This document shows, piece by piece, positions 7,650 to 9,691 of a DNA stretch of 9,691 bases. The stretch comes from Sneathiella sp. (GTDB lineage Bacteria > Pseudomonadota > Alphaproteobacteria > Sneathiellales > Sneathiellaceae): the NCBI GenBank assembly GCA_002732675.1, contig NVRR01000102.1, positions 1-9,691 of the forward strand. Direction: 5' to 3'. The notes under the pieces were generated by a model that saw only the letters and a program-made list of their open reading frames with translations, had not been told where the DNA came from and searched no databases. The stretch's first letter is position 1; each line of letters starts with the position of its first letter. The translations under genes and the position numbers were made by a program.

Positions 7650-8087
7650 ATGCCGAATGTATATATTTCATCGGTTATCCCTGTCCCGGTGGAACGGGTT
7701 TGGTCAATGATCCGGGATTTCAACGGCCTGCCAAACTGGACCTCCTTCGTGATGGAAAGTCGGATTGAGGAAGGCCTCCCCGCCGATAAAATAGGGTGCG
7801 TACGCGCCTTCCAGCTGCAGGACGGTGGCTTTATTCGGGAAAAGTTACTGGCTTTGTCAGATTATGATTACAGCTTTAGCTATGCCATCCTCGAAAGTCC
7901 TATGGGTGTTGAAAATTATATCGCAACCGTCAAACTGCTACCCATTACCGACGGTGGCCGCACTTTTGCCGAATGGTCGGCGGAGTTTGACTGCGCATCG
8001 GCGCGGGAAGACGAACTGGTTGCTCATATCGGCAATAACGTTTTTCAAAGTGGCCTTAATACACTTAAGGAACGGGTAGGGGCCTGA
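7650..8087 (+). CDS. SRPBCC (START/Bet v1-like) family protein
   Basis: A 145-residue soluble protein with the fold of the polyketide cyclase/START superfamily, whose members hold a hydrophobic or aromatic ligand in a deep cavity. Visible hallmarks are the opening strand and helix VPVERVWSMIRDFNGLPNW at 12-30, the central strands IGCVRAFQL and IREKLLALSDYDYSFSYAI at 63-81, and the long closing helix from about 116, starting AREDELVAHIGNNVFQSGL. Length equals a single domain. It begins 2 bases after the flotillin stop, with only a weak purine-rich run (AAAGAAGAAAGAG) as binding site, and ends 1 base before the next ATG. The next protein starts with a paralogous domain, so the pair arose by duplication. 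The ligand is unknown. The protein could be a small catalyst (cyclase, hydratase) or a carrier; nothing in the sequence decides between these. Confidence 0.85.
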   Translation: MPNVYISSVIPVPVERVWSMIRDFNGLPNWTSFVMESRIEEGLPADKIGCVRAFQLQDGGFIREKLLALSDYDYSFSYAILESPMGVENYIATVKLLPITDGGRTFAEWSAEFDCASAREDELVAHIGNNVFQSGLNTLKERVGA

Positions 8088-8088
8088 C

Positions 8089-9567
8089 ATGATTACCGTT
8101 CAGCGCAGCACCGTCATAGACGCGCCGATCCAAGTGGTTTGGGATATCCTGCGGGACTTCAACGGCCATGATCGCTGGCATCCGGCAGTTGACACGAGTG
8201 TCGTCGACGACGGCAAGCGAACGGATCAGATTGGTGCCGTCCGGAATTTTCGACTGACCAGCGGTGAAAAAATACGAGAACAGTTATTGTCCCTGTCGGA
8301 CAGGGATCATTTCTTCCGGTATGCCATCGTGGAGAGCGATATTCCGTTGCAAAATTATGTTGCGGAAGTATCCCTCAAGCCAGTGACCGACGGAAATGCC
8401 ACTTATTGGTCATGGACCTCCCGTTTCAACAGTCCGGAGGGACGGGAAACAGAATTGGCTGACCTGGTTGCAGACGGCGTTTACGAAAGCGGGTTTGCAG
8501 CTATTCGCGCGCGAACCCAATCACTGATCACTCCTGTATCGCCCTCTCTGGCTACGGAAAAATCGCTTGAGGGAGTAGCGATCCACGTCGATCGGCACGG
8601 GGGCCCTGAGGAACTCTATTCAGCGCCCGTTATGGCGCCAGCTCCCGGCCCAGGGGAGGTTCAGATCCGGCAGACTGCCATTGGTGTGAATTTCATCGAT
8701 ATTTACTGCCGATCCGGATATTTTGATCTGTTGAAACCACCGGGCGTCCCCGGTATGGAGGCTGTCGGTATTGTCGAGGCGGTCGGCACCAATGTCCGAC
8801 ATTTGTTGCGCGGGCAACGGGTCGGCTATGCCTGTCCACCGGTTGGGGCTTATGCAACTGTCCGCACCATGAATGCCGCGCTGGTTTTTCCCCTGCCAGA
8901 TTTCCTCGACGATCAGACAGCTGCCGCGGTGTTGCTCAAAGGAATGTCCGCTGAATTTTTGGTGCACCGGGTTCATCAAATAAAAAAGGGTGAAATTGCG
9001 CTGATATACGCACCGGCAGGTGGCGTTGGGCGTCTTCTCTGCCAATGGGCCAAGCATCTGGGCGCTACAGTTATCGGTGCCACCTCAAGCGAAGAAAAAG
9101 CTCGCGTCGCTAGGGCCGCGGGGGCTCATCACGTCATTCTCCCCGGATCCCAAAGCCTGGAAAAACAGGTAATGGACATTACCGGGGATCATGGGGCCGA
9201 CGTGATATACGACGCGGTGGGACGGGATAGTTTCGCCCATTCTGTCGCCGCGCTTGCGACATGCGGGCATCTTGTCAGCTACGGGCAGGCTTCAGGTGAC
9301 ATTGGGGCCCGAGATATTGGATCTCTAGCATCGGTCTCCGCTACATTGTCCCGTCCTAATTTCGGCCACTATACGGATACGCCGGAGAAAGTTGCCGCCA
9401 TTACCACCCGCCTGTTTGAAGCAATTGAACGTCATGTCATTTCGGTCGACATCGGTAATATATTTTCTCTGTCGCAGGCCTCGGACGCCCATCGTGCCCT
9501 TGAAGGCCGCAAAACGACGGGCTCAACAATTATGATTCCAGACGAGCTAAGGAAAGGTACATCATGA
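8089..9567 (+). CDS. Fusion of SRPBCC domain with zinc-independent NADPH:quinone oxidoreductase-type MDR enzyme
   Basis: A 492-residue soluble protein. Residues 1-145 are an SRPBCC domain paralogous to the preceding gene product, sharing VWDILRDFNG, IREQLLSLSDRDHFFRYAI and similar spacing throughout. After a short linker, residues 161-487 form a full medium-chain dehydrogenase/reductase of the quinone oxidoreductase branch. This part shows IGVNFIDIYCRSGYF at 198-212, PGMEAVGIVEAVGTNV at 221-236, the coenzyme-binding turn APAGGVG at 308-314 followed by LLCQWAKHLGATVIG, and DVIYDAVGRDSF at 371-382. No structural or catalytic zinc-ligand cysteine cluster is seen, as expected for this branch, which reduces quinones or enones with NADPH. 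Quinone reductases alone are about 325 residues, matching the C-terminal part. The fusion suggests that the SRPBCC pocket presents or releases the oxidoreductase substrate (inference). The gene ends in an ATGA overlap with the next one. Confidence 0.9.
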   Translation: MITVQRSTVIDAPIQVVWDILRDFNGHDRWHPAVDTSVVDDGKRTDQIGAVRNFRLTSGEKIREQLLSLSDRDHFFRYAIVESDIPLQNYVAEVSLKPVTDGNATYWSWTSRFNSPEGRETELADLVADGVYESGFAAIRARTQSLITPVSPSLATEKSLEGVAIHVDRHGGPEELYSAPVMAPAPGPGEVQIRQTAIGVNFIDIYCRSGYFDLLKPPGVPGMEAVGIVEAVGTNVRHLLRGQRVGYACPPVGAYATVRTMNAALVFPLPDFLDDQTAAAVLLKGMSAEFLVHRVHQIKKGEIALIYAPAGGVGRLLCQWAKHLGATVIGATSSEEKARVARAAGAHHVILPGSQSLEKQVMDITGDHGADVIYDAVGRDSFAHSVAALATCGHLVSYGQASGDIGARDIGSLASVSATLSRPNFGHYTDTPEKVAAITTRLFEAIERHVISVDIGNIFSLSQASDAHRALEGRKTTGSTIMIPDELRKGTS

Positions 9568-9691
9568 AATTCGCTGTCTTCAAATGGAAGAACAGATTGT
9601 ATGTTGGGCGGTTGGTAGACAACGATACTGCCCTGGAATGCTTTGATATCCCGGAAAACGCGATCGAGAAAGACGGCGTCGTATGCCTGAT
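9564..9691 (+). CDS. Start of a probable fumarylacetoacetate hydrolase-family protein (3' end outside window)
   Basis: The first 42 codons of a gene that runs off the right edge, beginning MKFAVFKWKNRLYVGRLVDN. Its ATG overlaps the previous stop in ATGA, and GGAAAGG at 9551-9557 serves as ribosome binding site, so the start is well supported. The pattern MKFA-(short basic turn)-VGRLVDND followed by an acidic stretch and DGVVCL resembles the N-terminal domain of FAH-family proteins, which cleave or decarboxylate beta-diketo and 2-oxo acid products, often from aromatic breakdown. No catalytic residues are within the visible part, so the family call is tentative while the existence of the gene is not. 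Confidence 0.6.
   Translation, partial: MKFAVFKWKNRLYVGRLVDNDTALECFDIPENAIEKDGVVCL

Overview
The window reads as one uninterrupted plus-strand gene cluster with eight genes. The first (livM) is cut by the left edge and the last by the right edge. Neighbouring genes are separated by at most 21 bases or overlap by 4 to 14 bases. I see no terminator-like hairpin, promoter-sized gap, RNA gene, insertion sequence or CRISPR array, and no stretch over 300 bases lacks a gene. The whole window therefore looks like the interior of one long operon. Base composition (about half G+C by eye), Shine-Dalgarno-led genes and the family mix suggest a Gram-negative alphaproteobacterium, perhaps marine. That is an inference; no rRNA or marker gene is present to confirm it.

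Left part (1-3240): a branched-chain-amino-acid-type (Liv/HAAT) ABC importer. It has the end of the permease LivM, a secreted substrate-binding protein, the ATPase LivG, and an ATPase domain of LivF type. LivH is expected upstream, outside the window.

Middle (3240-5574): the LivF ATPase continues in frame, through a proline/alanine-rich linker of about 95 residues, into a complete Tm-1-like (UPF0261) ATP-binding domain. The next gene overlaps it by 14 bases and encodes a TIM-barrel protein of the PEP-hydrolase-like family (PF09370). These two domain families form the two halves of the plant protein Tm-1. The bacterial locus therefore carries a split Tm-1 whose first half is tied to the nucleotide-binding subunit of an importer.

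Right part (5590-9691): a large YqiK/flotillin-type SPFH membrane protein, a small SRPBCC (START/Bet v1-like) protein, a fusion of a second SRPBCC domain with a zinc-independent quinone oxidoreductase, and the start of a probable fumarylacetoacetate-hydrolase-family gene. The flotillin contains an unbroken 11-residue repeat with isoleucine at 19 consecutive equivalent positions (residues 285 to 483) and an apparent 88-residue higher-order duplication.

Taken together, the locus could take up a small organic molecule, process it with the Tm-1 pair, SRPBCC, reductase and hydrolase proteins, and organise these at the inner membrane through the importer and flotillin. The substrate cannot be read from the sequence. 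The physical LivF-Tm-1 fusion and the SRPBCC-oxidoreductase fusion are the strongest signs that these unlike parts work together.
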